Assembly: GCA_937902995.1 (NCBI GenBank)
Contig: CALEKY010000102.1
Coordinates: 1 to 31,712, forward strand
Origin: an uncultured Sinobacteraceae bacterium
Lineage (GTDB): Bacteria > Pseudomonadota > Gammaproteobacteria > Steroidobacterales > Steroidobacteraceae
Reading direction: 5' to 3'
DNA length: 31,712 bases
Shown: positions 8,846 to 17,336 of the stretch, piece by piece
Numbering within the stretch: position 1 is the stretch's first letter
How the letters are laid out: every line of letters starts with the position of its first letter
Program-made: the position numbers and the translations under genes
The notes under the pieces: model-generated
Databases searched by the model: none
What the model was told of the DNA's origin: nothing
The model's input: the letters and a program-made list of their open reading frames with translations, nothing else

Positions 8846-8857
8846 ACGTACGTACGT
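8846..8857. promoter_or_regulatory. Self-complementary (ACGT)3 tract upstream of exporter operon
   Basis: The bases at 8846-8857 are three tandem ACGT units, a perfect 12-base palindrome, followed by CGTAC. It sits about 70 bases before the first gene of the four-gene exporter operon, where an operator for a local repressor could lie. No regulator gene is adjacent, so this is a candidate site only. Confidence 0.25.
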
Positions 8858-8925
8858 CGTACCGATCGTGCTTCGGCATCCTCGTACTTCTGCGGGTCGG
8901 GCGATCGGCGAGCATTTCAGGCTAA

Positions 8926-10371
8926 ATGGACCTGAAGCTAGCTCCGATCATTCCGACATCAACCAGGCTTGCAGCAACATGCGTGCTCGTCGTCGCGGCG
9001 TTCTTCGCCGGGTGCACGTCGATGGCACCGGGCTATCGGCAGCCGGCCGCACCGATTGCGAGCGCGTATCCAGCCGATGCGCCTCGAACCGATGGCGCAT
9101 TGAGCGGGGCGGTCGAGTGGCGCAGCGTCTTCTCGGACGCTGAACTGCAAGGGATCATCGAACTGGCACTCGAGAACAGCCGCGATCTGCGCGCAGCGGT
9201 TCTTCGCGTGCAAGAAGCACGAGCATTACGCGGCATTCAACGTGCGGACCGTTTCCCGAACGTTGCTGTGAGTGCCGGGGGCGACCGCGGGCGCACGCCT
9301 GCCGATCTCAGCATCCTGGGTCGTTCCACCGTAAGCAGCGCCTATCAAGTGGCAGCAGGCGTTGCGACGTGGGAGCTCGACTTCTGGGGCCGCGTGCGCA
9401 ACCTGGACATTGCGGCGATCGAAAACTACCTGGCTGCCGATGCCGCACGCCGAGCATTCACGGTGAGTCTTGTCGGCCAGGTCGCAAATGCATGGTTGGT
9501 GCAGCGCGAGCTGGATCGGCGGCTCGAGATCGCGAACCGCACCGTGGGATCCCGCGAGGAGTCCTTTCGCATTTTCAAGCGACGCTACGAGGTCGGTTCG
9601 GGCACGCAGCTCGAGCTGATGCAGGTCGAAACGCTGTTGACGCAAGCCCAGTCGCTGACCGTGCAGCTCGAACAGGCGCGTGCAACGAATCGGCATGCGC
9701 TAGAGCTACTCGTCGGTGCGCCAATCGAGCTGCCGCCGCGGACCGACGTTTTCGAGCGCGACGACGAGCCGATACGCGCCGTGAGTGCGGGCTTGCCGTC
9801 GGATCTGCTCGTGCAACGGCCCGACATCATCGCGGCGGAGCATCAGCTTCGTGCCGCACACGCAAATATCGGCGCGGCGCGCGCGGCGTTCTTTCCGCGT
9901 GTGGCATTGACCGGCGATCTCGGGACCGCCAGCGCTCAGCTCGACGGCTTGTTCGAATCCGGCAGCCGCGCGTGGTCGTTCACGCCGGTGATTTCTCTGC
10001 CCATTTTCACGGGCGGCCGGCTTCGCTCGAATCTCGATCTCGCCGAAGTGCGGGGCGATCTTGCAGTTGCGAACTACGAGCGGACGATTCAGGCGGCGTT
10101 TCGCGACGTCGCGGACGCGCTGTCGGTTCATCACTATCTGGGCGAACAGCTGAACATTCAGCGCAATGCGCTGCGCGCGCTGACGGAACGCGCCCGTCTC
10201 GCGCAGCTCCGCTACGAAAGCGGTGCCGCGAGCTATCTCGAAGTGCTCGATGCGCAACGCGACCTCCTGAATGCCGAACAGGCGGTCGTGCAGCTCCAAA
10301 GTGCGCTGCAATCGAGCCGGGTGGCTTTGTTCGCGGCGCTCGGCGGCGGTGCGCTCGGGAGCGGCGAATAG
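8926..10371 (+). CDS. NodT-family outer-membrane efflux lipoprotein
   Basis: This 481-residue protein is a TolC-superfamily outer-membrane channel that forms a trimeric duct through the outer membrane and periplasm. The N-terminus has a lipoprotein signal with lipobox FAGC, so Cys30 would be acylated. NodT/OMF marks follow: repeated long coiled-coil helices, WELDFWGRVRNLD near residue 150, LLVQRPDIIAAEHQLRAAHANIGAARAAFFPRVALTG-type text in the second half (residues about 293-330), and a C-terminal RYESGAASYLEVLDAQRDLLNAE repeat characteristic of the family. It is the first gene of an operon with an HlyD adaptor (4-base gap) and two ABC components, so it is most likely the dedicated exit duct of that exporter and not part of an RND pump. 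Confidence 0.93.
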   Translation: MDLKLAPIIPTSTRLAATCVLVVAAFFAGCTSMAPGYRQPAAPIASAYPADAPRTDGALSGAVEWRSVFSDAELQGIIELALENSRDLRAAVLRVQEARALRGIQRADRFPNVAVSAGGDRGRTPADLSILGRSTVSSAYQVAAGVATWELDFWGRVRNLDIAAIENYLAADAARRAFTVSLVGQVANAWLVQRELDRRLEIANRTVGSREESFRIFKRRYEVGSGTQLELMQVETLLTQAQSLTVQLEQARATNRHALELLVGAPIELPPRTDVFERDDEPIRAVSAGLPSDLLVQRPDIIAAEHQLRAAHANIGAARAAFFPRVALTGDLGTASAQLDGLFESGSRAWSFTPVISLPIFTGGRLRSNLDLAEVRGDLAVANYERTIQAAFRDVADALSVHHYLGEQLNIQRNALRALTERARLAQLRYESGAASYLEVLDAQRDLLNAEQAVVQLQSALQSSRVALFAALGGGALGSGE

Positions 10372-10375
10372 CGAG

Positions 10376-11458
10376 ATGGCAATGACCAAAGAAGATTTGA
10401 AGAAAAGGGGTATTGCTGCCGCAGTCGTCGTCGCAGCGGCGGCGATCGCGTGGGTGTTGTGGCGCGCGTTGCAGGCCGAAGGTTTCGGCGACGGATTCGT
10501 CAGCGGCAACGGACGGATCGAAGCGACCGAAATCAACGTGGCCGCGAAGCTCGGCGGGCGCGTCGAGGACATTTACGTCCGCGAGGGCGATTTCGTGAAG
10601 GCGGGACAGCCGCTCGCGAAGATGCAAGTGATTACGCTCGAAGCACAGCGCGACGAGGCGCGGGCGATGCATCAGCAGGCGCTCACATCGGTGGCGATCG
10701 CGAAAGCGCAGGTGGCGATGCGCCGCAGCGAGCTCGCTGCGGCGCAGGCGACGGTGATCGAAGCCGAAGCCGCGCTCGATGCCGCAGAGCGTCGCTTGAA
10801 CCGCTCCGAGGTGCTTTCGAAGGAAGGCGCATCTTCCGGTCAAGAATTGGATGACGATCGAGCGCGCGTGCGTTCGGCAAGAGCGGCGCTCGATGCAGCG
10901 AAAGCGCGCGTCGTGGCGGCACAGTCCGCCGTCGAAGCCGCCAGCACACAGATTGCGGGTGCGGAAGCGGCAGCGGCTGCCGCGGCGGCCACGGTCGCGC
11001 GCATCGAGGCGGACATCCAAGACAGCGTTCTCTCATCGCCGCGCGACGGCCGTGTGCAATATCGGATCGCGCAGCCCGGCGAAGTGCTCGGCGCCGGTTC
11101 CCCGGTCCTCAATCTCGTCGATCTTTCCGACGTCTACATGACGTTCTTTCTGCCCGAAACCGTCGTCGGCCGCGTCGCGCTCGGCAGCGAGGTGCGGATC
11201 ATTCTCGATGCCGCACCGGAGTACGTGATCCCGGCGACGGTGTCGTTCGTCGCCGATACCGCGCAGTTCACGCCCAAGACGGTGGAAACGGCGAGCGAAC
11301 GACAGAAGCTGATGTTCCGAGTTCGCGCGCACATCGATCGCGATTTGCTGCAAAAGCACTTGACGCAAGTCAAAACAGGGCTGCCGGGCGTGGCGTGGGT
11401 CAAGCTCGACGCGAACGTGCCTTGGCCGGAGCAGTTGGCGATTAGAACCCCCGAATGA
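10376..11458 (+). CDS. HlyD-family periplasmic adaptor (YhiI-like)
   Basis: This 360-residue membrane-fusion protein links the inner-membrane ABC transporter to the outer-membrane channel. A single N-terminal membrane anchor covers residues about 12-30. A biotinyl-lipoyl half-motif follows (GRIEATEINVAAKLGGRV, residues about 45-62). A very Ala-rich coiled-coil hairpin spans about 85-215, the second lipoyl half is at DGRVQYRIAQPGEVL, and a beta-barrel domain completes it. Gene order and architecture match E. coli YhiI, the first gene of yhiI-rbbA-yhhJ. The chosen ATG is 5 bases after the upstream stop; ATG 10382 is also possible. Its stop overlaps the start of the next gene (ATGA at 11455-11458), indicating translational coupling. 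Confidence 0.92.
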   Translation: MAMTKEDLKKRGIAAAVVVAAAAIAWVLWRALQAEGFGDGFVSGNGRIEATEINVAAKLGGRVEDIYVREGDFVKAGQPLAKMQVITLEAQRDEARAMHQQALTSVAIAKAQVAMRRSELAAAQATVIEAEAALDAAERRLNRSEVLSKEGASSGQELDDDRARVRSARAALDAAKARVVAAQSAVEAASTQIAGAEAAAAAAAATVARIEADIQDSVLSSPRDGRVQYRIAQPGEVLGAGSPVLNLVDLSDVYMTFFLPETVVGRVALGSEVRIILDAAPEYVIPATVSFVADTAQFTPKTVETASERQKLMFRVRAHIDRDLLQKHLTQVKTGLPGVAWVKLDANVPWPEQLAIRTPE

Positions 11459-14199
11459 GCGTTGCCATGCAGCTCGCCTCGCCGGTCGCGGTGCTCGAAA
11501 ACGTCACGCTGCGATACGGGAAAGTACGCGCGCTCGATGGCATCGATCTTCAAGTGCCGTCGGGCTGCATGGTCGGCGTGATCGGACCGGACGGCGTCGG
11601 CAAGTCGAGCCTGCTGTCATTGCTGGCGGGAACGCGCCGCGTGCAGGAGGGCAGGGTCGTCGTCCTCGGCGGCGACATGTCGAGCGCAAAGCATCGCAAT
11701 CGCGTCTGCCCGGACATCGCGTACATGCCGCAAGGGCTCGGACGGAATCTGTATCCGACGCTTTCAGTCGAGGAGAACCTGCAATTCTTCGCGCGGCTGT
11801 TCGGGCACGATGCCGCGGAGCGGCGGCGTCGAATCGATCTGCTCACGCGTGCGACGGGTCTGTATCCCTTCTTGTCGAGGCCGGCCGGCAAGCTATCCGG
11901 CGGCATGAAACAAAAGCTCGGTTTGTGCTGCTCGCTCATCCACGATCCAACACTCCTGATTCTCGATGAGCCGACGACCGGCGTCGATCCGCTCGCCCGC
12001 CGGCAGTTCTGGGATCTGATCGGCGATATTCGCCAGTCGCGTCCCGACATGAGCGTGATCGTCGCCACGGCCTACATGGATGAAGCCAGCCGCTTCGACT
12101 GGCTCGTCGCGATGGATGCGGGCCGGATCCTTGCAACGGGCACACCGCAAGAACTGTACGAACGCACGCAGACGAAGTCGCTCGAATCCGCATTCATCGC
12201 GCTTCTGCCCGAAGACAAGCGACGCGGCTATACGGAAGTGACGATTCCGCCGCTTTCGACTGGCGGAGCCGAAGACATTGCGATCGAGGCGAACGAGCTC
12301 ACGATGCGTTTCGGCGATTTCGTCGCGGTCGATCACGTGAGCTTTCGGATCCGGCGTGGCGAGATTTTCGGCTTTCTCGGCTCGAACGGCTGCGGCAAGA
12401 CGACGACGATGAAAATGCTCACCGGCTTGCTCGCGCCGAGCGAAGGCAAGGCCAAGCTGTTCGGCAGGCCCGTTGACGCCCACGACATGGAGACGCGGCG
12501 GCGTGTCGGCTACATGTCGCAGTCGTTCTCGCTCTATACCGAGTTGACGGTGCGGCAGAACTTGGTGCTCCACGCACGGCTGTTCCATGTTCCGGAGGAA
12601 AACATCCCGGCGCGCGTCGAGCAAATACTCGAGCGCTTCGGGCTCATGGCATTGGCCGACGAGCTGCCGATGCGCTTGCCGCTCGGCGTGCGTCAGCGTC
12701 TGTCGCTTGCAGTGGCACTGGTGCACGGTCCAGAGCTTCTCATTCTGGACGAGCCGACTTCGGGCGTGGACCCCGTCGCGCGCGAAGATTTCTGGCGTTT
12801 GCTGATCGATCTCTCGCGCAAGGACGGCGTCACGATTTTCATTTCCACGCATTTCATGAACGAGGGCGAGCGGTGCGATCGCATTTCGCTCATGCATGCG
12901 GGGAAGGTGCTCGTGAGTGACGCGCCGGCGAGGCTGATCGAGCGGCGAGGCGTGGCGACGCTGGAGGATGCTTTCATCGCGTATCTGGAAGATGCGGGCG
13001 CAGGCACTGCGGTGTCGGATAGCGCGGTGGCGGACAGCGTGCGCACTGAAAGTCATACGAGCGCGCGCAAGCGCGGCTTCAGTCTGCAACGGATGCTGAG
13101 CTACACGATGCGCGAAACGCTCGAGTTGCAACGCGATCCGGTACGCGCCGCGCTCGCCTTGCTCGGCAGCGCGATTCTCATGTTCATCATGGGATACGGG
13201 ATCAGTTTGGACGTCGACGATTTGGCCTTTGCCGTGCTCGATCGCGATCAGACGGGGCTCAGTCGCAGCTACACGCTCAATCTCGCGGGCTCCCCGTACT
13301 TCATCGAACGCCCGCCCATCGCCGACTACGAGGAGCTCGATCATCGCATGCGCACCGGCGAGCTCGCGTTGGCCATCGAGATCCCACCCGGTTTCGCGCG
13401 GAGCATTCAGCGCGGCGATTCGGTCGAGATCGGCGCGTGGGTGGACGGTGCGATGCCGCAGCGTGCCGAGACCGTGCAGGGGTACGTGCAGGGCATGCAT
13501 CAGCTTTGGCTCCTCCAGCAGGCGAAAGAAAGGCTCGGCTATACGCCCGCAGCCGCGATCGGTATCGAAACGCGTTATCGATACAACCCGGATGTCGAAA
13601 GCTTGCCCGCGATCGTTCCGGCGGTCGTTCCGATTCTGCTGATGCTGATTCCGGCCATGCTGACGGCATTGTCGGTCGTGCGAGAAAAGGAGCTGGGCTC
13701 AATCATCAATTTCTACGCGACGCCGACGACGCGGACCGAGTTCCTGCTCGGCAAACAACTTCCCTATGTGGGGCTAGCGTTCGTCAATTTCCTCTTGCTG
13801 ACGCTGCTGTCGATCACGGTGTTCGGGGTGCCCGTGAAGGGCAGCTTTACCGCGCTGGCGCTGTCGATGTTCGTGTTCGTCATCTATGCGACTGGGTTCG
13901 GCTTGTTCTGTTCGACGTTCACGCGCACTCAGACCGCGGCCATCCTGCTGACCATGATTTTCAGTATCGTGCTGTCGGTCGAGTACGCGGGGCTTCTGAA
14001 TCCCGTGTCGTCGCTCGAAGGCTTCGGCTATGTGATCGGTCGGCTGCAGCCGACCACGCACATGGTGACGATCAGCCGCGGCGTGTTCGGTAAAGCGCTC
14101 GATTTCGGCGATTTACAGGGCTCGTTCTGGGCGATCGTTGCCGCCGTTCCGGTGGCAGTGCTCGTGTCCATCGGGTTGTTGAAGAAGCAGGATGCATGA
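11455..14199 (+). CDS. rbbA: RbbA/YhiH-type ABC protein: two ATPase domains fused to a permease
   Basis: This 914-residue protein has two cytoplasmic ATP-binding domains followed by an ABC-2 membrane domain. The first has Walker A GPDGVGKS (44-51), signature LSGGMKQ (147-153) and Walker B LLILDEPTTG (Asp171-Glu172). The second has Walker A GSNGCGKT (309-316), a non-canonical signature LPLGVRQ (408-414) and Walker B with Asp432-Glu433. The membrane part begins about residue 540, has one helix (ALLGSAILMFIMGYG), a large periplasmic segment, then five more helices from about 710. Length and domain order match E. coli RbbA (YhiH, about 911 residues), named for a reported ribosome-associated ATPase activity. 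Here its setting between an adaptor and a permease argues for an export role. It is translationally coupled to both neighbours. Confidence 0.93.
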   Translation: MSVAMQLASPVAVLENVTLRYGKVRALDGIDLQVPSGCMVGVIGPDGVGKSSLLSLLAGTRRVQEGRVVVLGGDMSSAKHRNRVCPDIAYMPQGLGRNLYPTLSVEENLQFFARLFGHDAAERRRRIDLLTRATGLYPFLSRPAGKLSGGMKQKLGLCCSLIHDPTLLILDEPTTGVDPLARRQFWDLIGDIRQSRPDMSVIVATAYMDEASRFDWLVAMDAGRILATGTPQELYERTQTKSLESAFIALLPEDKRRGYTEVTIPPLSTGGAEDIAIEANELTMRFGDFVAVDHVSFRIRRGEIFGFLGSNGCGKTTTMKMLTGLLAPSEGKAKLFGRPVDAHDMETRRRVGYMSQSFSLYTELTVRQNLVLHARLFHVPEENIPARVEQILERFGLMALADELPMRLPLGVRQRLSLAVALVHGPELLILDEPTSGVDPVAREDFWRLLIDLSRKDGVTIFISTHFMNEGERCDRISLMHAGKVLVSDAPARLIERRGVATLEDAFIAYLEDAGAGTAVSDSAVADSVRTESHTSARKRGFSLQRMLSYTMRETLELQRDPVRAALALLGSAILMFIMGYGISLDVDDLAFAVLDRDQTGLSRSYTLNLAGSPYFIERPPIADYEELDHRMRTGELALAIEIPPGFARSIQRGDSVEIGAWVDGAMPQRAETVQGYVQGMHQLWLLQQAKERLGYTPAAAIGIETRYRYNPDVESLPAIVPAVVPILLMLIPAMLTALSVVREKELGSIINFYATPTTRTEFLLGKQLPYVGLAFVNFLLLTLLSITVFGVPVKGSFTALALSMFVFVIYATGFGLFCSTFTRTQTAAILLTMIFSIVLSVEYAGLLNPVSSLEGFGYVIGRLQPTTHMVTISRGVFGKALDFGDLQGSFWAIVAAVPVAVLVSIGLLKKQDA

Positions 14200-15415
14200 G
14201 ATGAGCGAGGAACGGGCGCTCGAGTCTTCGCCTCCCGAATCCGCGAAGGGCGGAAGCGGGGATCTTGCCATCACCGAGCGGGCCCGAATGCGGCGTGTCG
14301 TGTCGAACATCTATCGGCTCGGCGTCAAGGAGCTCTGGAGCATCGCACGCGATCCGATGCTGATCCTCCTGATCGTCTATGCCTTCACCTTGTCGATCTA
14401 CACATCGGCGACGGCAGTGCCGGAATCGTTGCACAAGGCCGCAATCGCGATCGTCGACGAAGATCGTTCGCCGCTGTCGGGTCGCATCGCATCGGCCTTT
14501 TATCCGCCGCATTTCCAACGTCCGGTGATGATTGCGCTGTCGGAGCTCGATCCCGGCATGGATGCAGGAGAGTTCACGTTTGCGTTGGTGATCCCGACCG
14601 GGTTCCAGCGGGACGTCCTCGCCGGCCGAAAACCGGAGATTCAGCTCAACGTCGACGCAACGCGCATGAGCCAGGCGTTCATCGGCAGCGGTGCGGTGCA
14701 GCAGATCGTGAGCGGCGAGGTGACCGAGTTCCTGCAGGGCTACCGGCGTACGGCATCCTCGCCCGTCGAGCTGACGATGCGCGCACGCTTCAATCCGACG
14801 CTGCAGCGATCATGGTTTCTCGGCGTGATGACGATCATCGACCGCGTGACCTTGGTGTCGCTCATTCTCACGGGTGCGGCGCTGATTCGCGAGCGCGAGC
14901 GCGGCACGATCGAGCACCTGCTCGTCATGCCCGTCACGCCCTTCGAGATCATGGTGTCGAAGATCTGGTCCATGGGGCTCGTTACGATCGTCGCGACCGG
15001 ACTCTCGCTCGTGCTCGTCGTCGAGATGATCCTGGGTTCGCCGATTCAGGGCTCCCGGTTGCTGTTCTTGTTCACGGGGGTGCTGACGCTTGCGTCCATG
15101 ACCTCGATGGGCATCTTGCTGGCAACGTTCTCCCGGACGATGCCGCAGTTCGCGCTGTTGATGATGCTCATCATCGTCCCGCTGCAGTTGCTTTCCGGCG
15201 GCATGACGCCGCGCGAGAGCATGCCGGAGCTCGTCCGGAACGTGATGCTCTTCGCGCCGACGACGCACTATGTTGCGGCGAGCCAAGCCATTCTCTATCG
15301 CGGCGCGGGGCTGAACATCATCTGGCCGCAGCTCGCCGCCATCGTCGCCATCGGCGCCGCATTCTTTTGGATCGCGCATGCGCGCTTCCGCAGAACGCTG
15401 GCGCAGATGGCATGA
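14192..15415 (+). CDS. yhhJ: ABC-2 type permease (YhhJ-like)
   Basis: This 407-residue inner-membrane protein of the ABC-2 family is the partner half of the permease in the fused ABC protein. A polar N-terminal tail of about 45 residues is followed by helix 1 (MLILLIVYAFTLSIYTS), a periplasmic domain of about 180 residues, and five helices towards the C-terminus, including a conserved-type IRERERGTIEHLLVMPVTPFEIM loop (residues about 231-253). E. coli YhhJ is slightly shorter because it lacks most of the N-terminal tail. The ATG at 14192 overlaps the upstream gene by 8 bases; ATG 14201 is the alternative start, two bases past the upstream stop. With the previous three genes this completes a tripartite exporter. 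The transported substrate cannot be inferred from sequence. Confidence 0.92.
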   Translation: MHEMSEERALESSPPESAKGGSGDLAITERARMRRVVSNIYRLGVKELWSIARDPMLILLIVYAFTLSIYTSATAVPESLHKAAIAIVDEDRSPLSGRIASAFYPPHFQRPVMIALSELDPGMDAGEFTFALVIPTGFQRDVLAGRKPEIQLNVDATRMSQAFIGSGAVQQIVSGEVTEFLQGYRRTASSPVELTMRARFNPTLQRSWFLGVMTIIDRVTLVSLILTGAALIRERERGTIEHLLVMPVTPFEIMVSKIWSMGLVTIVATGLSLVLVVEMILGSPIQGSRLLFLFTGVLTLASMTSMGILLATFSRTMPQFALLMMLIIVPLQLLSGGMTPRESMPELVRNVMLFAPTTHYVAASQAILYRGAGLNIIWPQLAAIVAIGAAFFWIAHARFRRTLAQMA

Positions 15416-15508
15416 TGTGCTGCGATTCCGAGTCCGTGTCTCGCTCGTTTGTGACTGGCTCGTAACCGTACGGAAATTGTTTCGTTATCGCGCGCATTAC
15501 TAGCATCG

Positions 15509-15526
15509 CTCCACCTAAAAGTGGAG
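15509..15526 (+). promoter_or_regulatory. Hairpin in leader of small ORF, with possible promoter
   Basis: CTCCAC (15509-15514) and GTGGAG (15521-15526) form a perfect 6-bp stem around the loop CTAAAA. Just upstream, TTGTTT (about 15477-15482) and TAGCAT (15501-15506) are separated by 18 bases and could be -35 and -10 elements. The hairpin would then lie at the 5' end of the transcript that carries the 58-residue ORF. Promoter elements are a weak match and were judged by eye. Confidence 0.3.
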
Positions 15527-15595
15527 ACGCACATGGTGACGAGATCTATGCGCGACCAGTCGTTCGCGCGCGCGGGCTCTTAAAGGAGATCGCCC

Positions 15596-15772
15596 ATGGA
15601 TGCTTGGCACGATTGGCAAGCAGGGGTGGTCGACGCCTTGCGCAGCTTCTTGGCGGAAGTCATGCCGGACGTCCGACGCGAGGACGTCGATTGGGAAGCA
15701 TGGCGGCCATTCTTCGACGAAGGTCGCTCGCCTCGCGCGGCAGTGGATCGCGCTTTCCTGCTCGACCTGTAG
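15596..15772 (+). CDS. Small hypothetical protein, 58 residues
   Basis: A 58-residue ORF begins at ATG 15596 and ends with TAG at 15770-15772. It has an excellent ribosome site, AAAGGAG at 15582-15588 with 7 bases spacing, one of the best in the window, which is the main reason to believe it. The protein is acidic and Trp-rich (MDAWHDWQAG at the start, then REDVDWEAWRPFFDEG) and would be a soluble helical polypeptide. The block DWEAWRPFF followed by a short SPRAAVDRA helix looks like a conserved small domain, but I cannot name the family. It is alone in its transcript direction: the exporter operon ends 180 bases before it and the next gene is convergent. Confidence 0.65.
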   Translation: MDAWHDWQAGVVDALRSFLAEVMPDVRREDVDWEAWRPFFDEGRSPRAAVDRAFLLDL

Positions 15773-15847
15773 TTGTTTGGCGCGGTTGCTCTCGATGATC
15801 GGCGCAAACCCTTCCTTGGGGGAGGAGAGCATAGAACGCTTCGGTAT

Positions 15848-15866
15848 GGTCACATTCTATGTGACC
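15848..15866. promoter_or_regulatory. Perfect 7-bp inverted repeat with 5-base spacer
   Basis: GGTCACA (15848-15854), spacer TTCTA, TGTGACC (15860-15866). It lies in the 182-base interval between the small ORF and the convergently transcribed alcohol dehydrogenase, about 90 bases past the end of the latter. It could be a bidirectional terminator hairpin or an operator. No T-run follows on either side, and no promoter is obvious there. Confidence 0.4.
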
Positions 15867-15954
15867 GCGGTCCGATGCTTTCCCAAGCCCAGGAATCCAA
15901 GGAAAAGTTCGGTCGGCCCATCGAGGCCGGGATCCAGCTTCGTCTCGCTCCGGA

Positions 15955-17043
15955 TCACGCAAGCTTCAGGACGGGTTTGATCGTCGTACCTTTGGCGGAG
16001 TCCTCGAAGGCTTGGTTGATCTCATCGAAGGCGTAGAACTTCACCAGTTTGTCGAACGGGAATTTTCCGGCTTTGTAGAACTCGATCAGCTTGGGGATGA
16101 ACACGCGAGGGACCGAATCGCCTTCGATGACGCCGATCATCGCTTTGCCTTCTGCCATCAGATCGTTGTGCACGTCGATGTTCATCTCCGGCGTCACGCC
16201 GACGATGGCAGCCTGTCCCAAGGGACGCAACGCATGCAGGCATTGGCGCACGACGGCCGGCACGCCGGTAGTTTCCACGCCGTAGTGAGTGCCGCCGCCG
16301 GATGCCGCTTTGATCTCCTTGACGACGTCGACCTGTTTTCCGTTCAGCGCGTGCGTCGCGCCGAGCTCCTCGGCGAGCTGCAAGCGGTTGTCGTGCACGT
16401 CGACGGCGAAGATGTACTGACAGTTCGCGATTCGCGCGGCCATGATCGCGCTCAGGCCGACGGCGCCGCAGCCGTAGACGGCAATCGACGTGCCGAACTC
16501 CGGTTTGAGTCGATTGAGCACCGTGCCGGCACCGGTCTGAATGCCGCAGCCCAGCGGACCGAGCAAAGATAGATCCACATCTCTATCCATCTTCACGACA
16601 TTTCTTTCGTGAGCGACGACGTGCGTGCCGAAGGAGGACTGGCCGAAGAAGGTGCAGAGATCGGTGTCGCCCTGTCTAAGGCGATAGGTGCCGTCTTCCA
16701 TGCGGCCGCCGAAGTTCAGTTCGTTGAAGCGCGTGCAAACGGTTGGGCGGCCGGTCAAACAGTTCTCGCATCGACCGCAATGCGCGAACGACACGACCAC
16801 GTGATCGCCTGGCGCAAGGCTCGTCACGTTTTCGCCGATCCTCTCGACGATGCCCGCGCCTTCATGACCGAGGACGATCGGATAAGGAGAAACGCCTAAA
16901 TCGCGCGCTACGGCGTCGGTGTGGCAGACGCCCGTCGCCACGACTTTGATCAACACCTCATCCGATTTGGGTGCGGCGAGATCGACGGTCTCGATGGCAA
17001 AGGACTGACCCTGGCGGTGGGTCACGGCGGCGCGGATCTTCAT
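15955..17043 (-). CDS. Zinc-dependent NAD alcohol dehydrogenase (aryl-alcohol type)
   Basis: This 362-residue medium-chain dehydrogenase interconverts alcohols and aldehydes. Catalytic-zinc ligands are Cys40 (GVCHTD), His60-Glu61 (GHEGAG) and Cys166 (PLGCGIQTG). The structural zinc site is complete, Cys89-Cys92-Cys95-Cys103 (HCGRCENC and TVC). The Rossmann motif is GCGAVG (191-196), with Asp215 at the end of the second strand (FAVDVHD), which favours NAD over NADP. The overall pattern resembles aryl/benzyl-alcohol dehydrogenases (AreB/XylB type) more than glutathione-dependent formaldehyde dehydrogenase. ATG at 17043 is the natural start. The gene is downstream of, and codirectional with, a LysR regulator 293 bases away, so it may be in that regulator's field. 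The substrate is not determinable from the sequence. Confidence 0.93.
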   Translation of the reverse strand: MKIRAAVTHRQGQSFAIETVDLAAPKSDEVLIKVVATGVCHTDAVARDLGVSPYPIVLGHEGAGIVERIGENVTSLAPGDHVVVSFAHCGRCENCLTGRPTVCTRFNELNFGGRMEDGTYRLRQGDTDLCTFFGQSSFGTHVVAHERNVVKMDRDVDLSLLGPLGCGIQTGAGTVLNRLKPEFGTSIAVYGCGAVGLSAIMAARIANCQYIFAVDVHDNRLQLAEELGATHALNGKQVDVVKEIKAASGGGTHYGVETTGVPAVVRQCLHALRPLGQAAIVGVTPEMNIDVHNDLMAEGKAMIGVIEGDSVPRVFIPKLIEFYKAGKFPFDKLVKFYAFDEINQAFEDSAKGTTIKPVLKLA

Positions 17044-17336
17044 CGCTCGGCTCCCGACTTATCACTCGATCAGCGCACAGCGTCTCTCGAATGTGCGATG
17101 GATGAAAGTCAGGACAAACGCGCAGACGGTTACGAGCGAGCCTATTGCGAGTGTGTTGGCTCTCTCGGAGACTTCACGGCAGATTCGATTCCGCGAAACA
17201 AGAGCAGAAGCCGTGCACGGCAAGATCTTCGATTGAGACCGAGGCACTGGCGCTTAAAGAGTCAAGCCACGGCTGATCTTTATCGCGGCACGTGAGGCGG
17301 GACGCGTTGCGCGTTTGAGCGTCAGAGCGCTTTACA

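Noticed and set aside
8926..10371. Assigning the NodT channel to an RND pump
   Set aside because: No RND gene is present. The adaptor and ABC genes follow immediately in the same operon.
11893..13500. A 535-codon minus-strand open frame inside the RbbA-type gene
   Set aside because: His/Arg-rich with no motif, and completely covered by a plus-strand protein with two intact ATPase domains.
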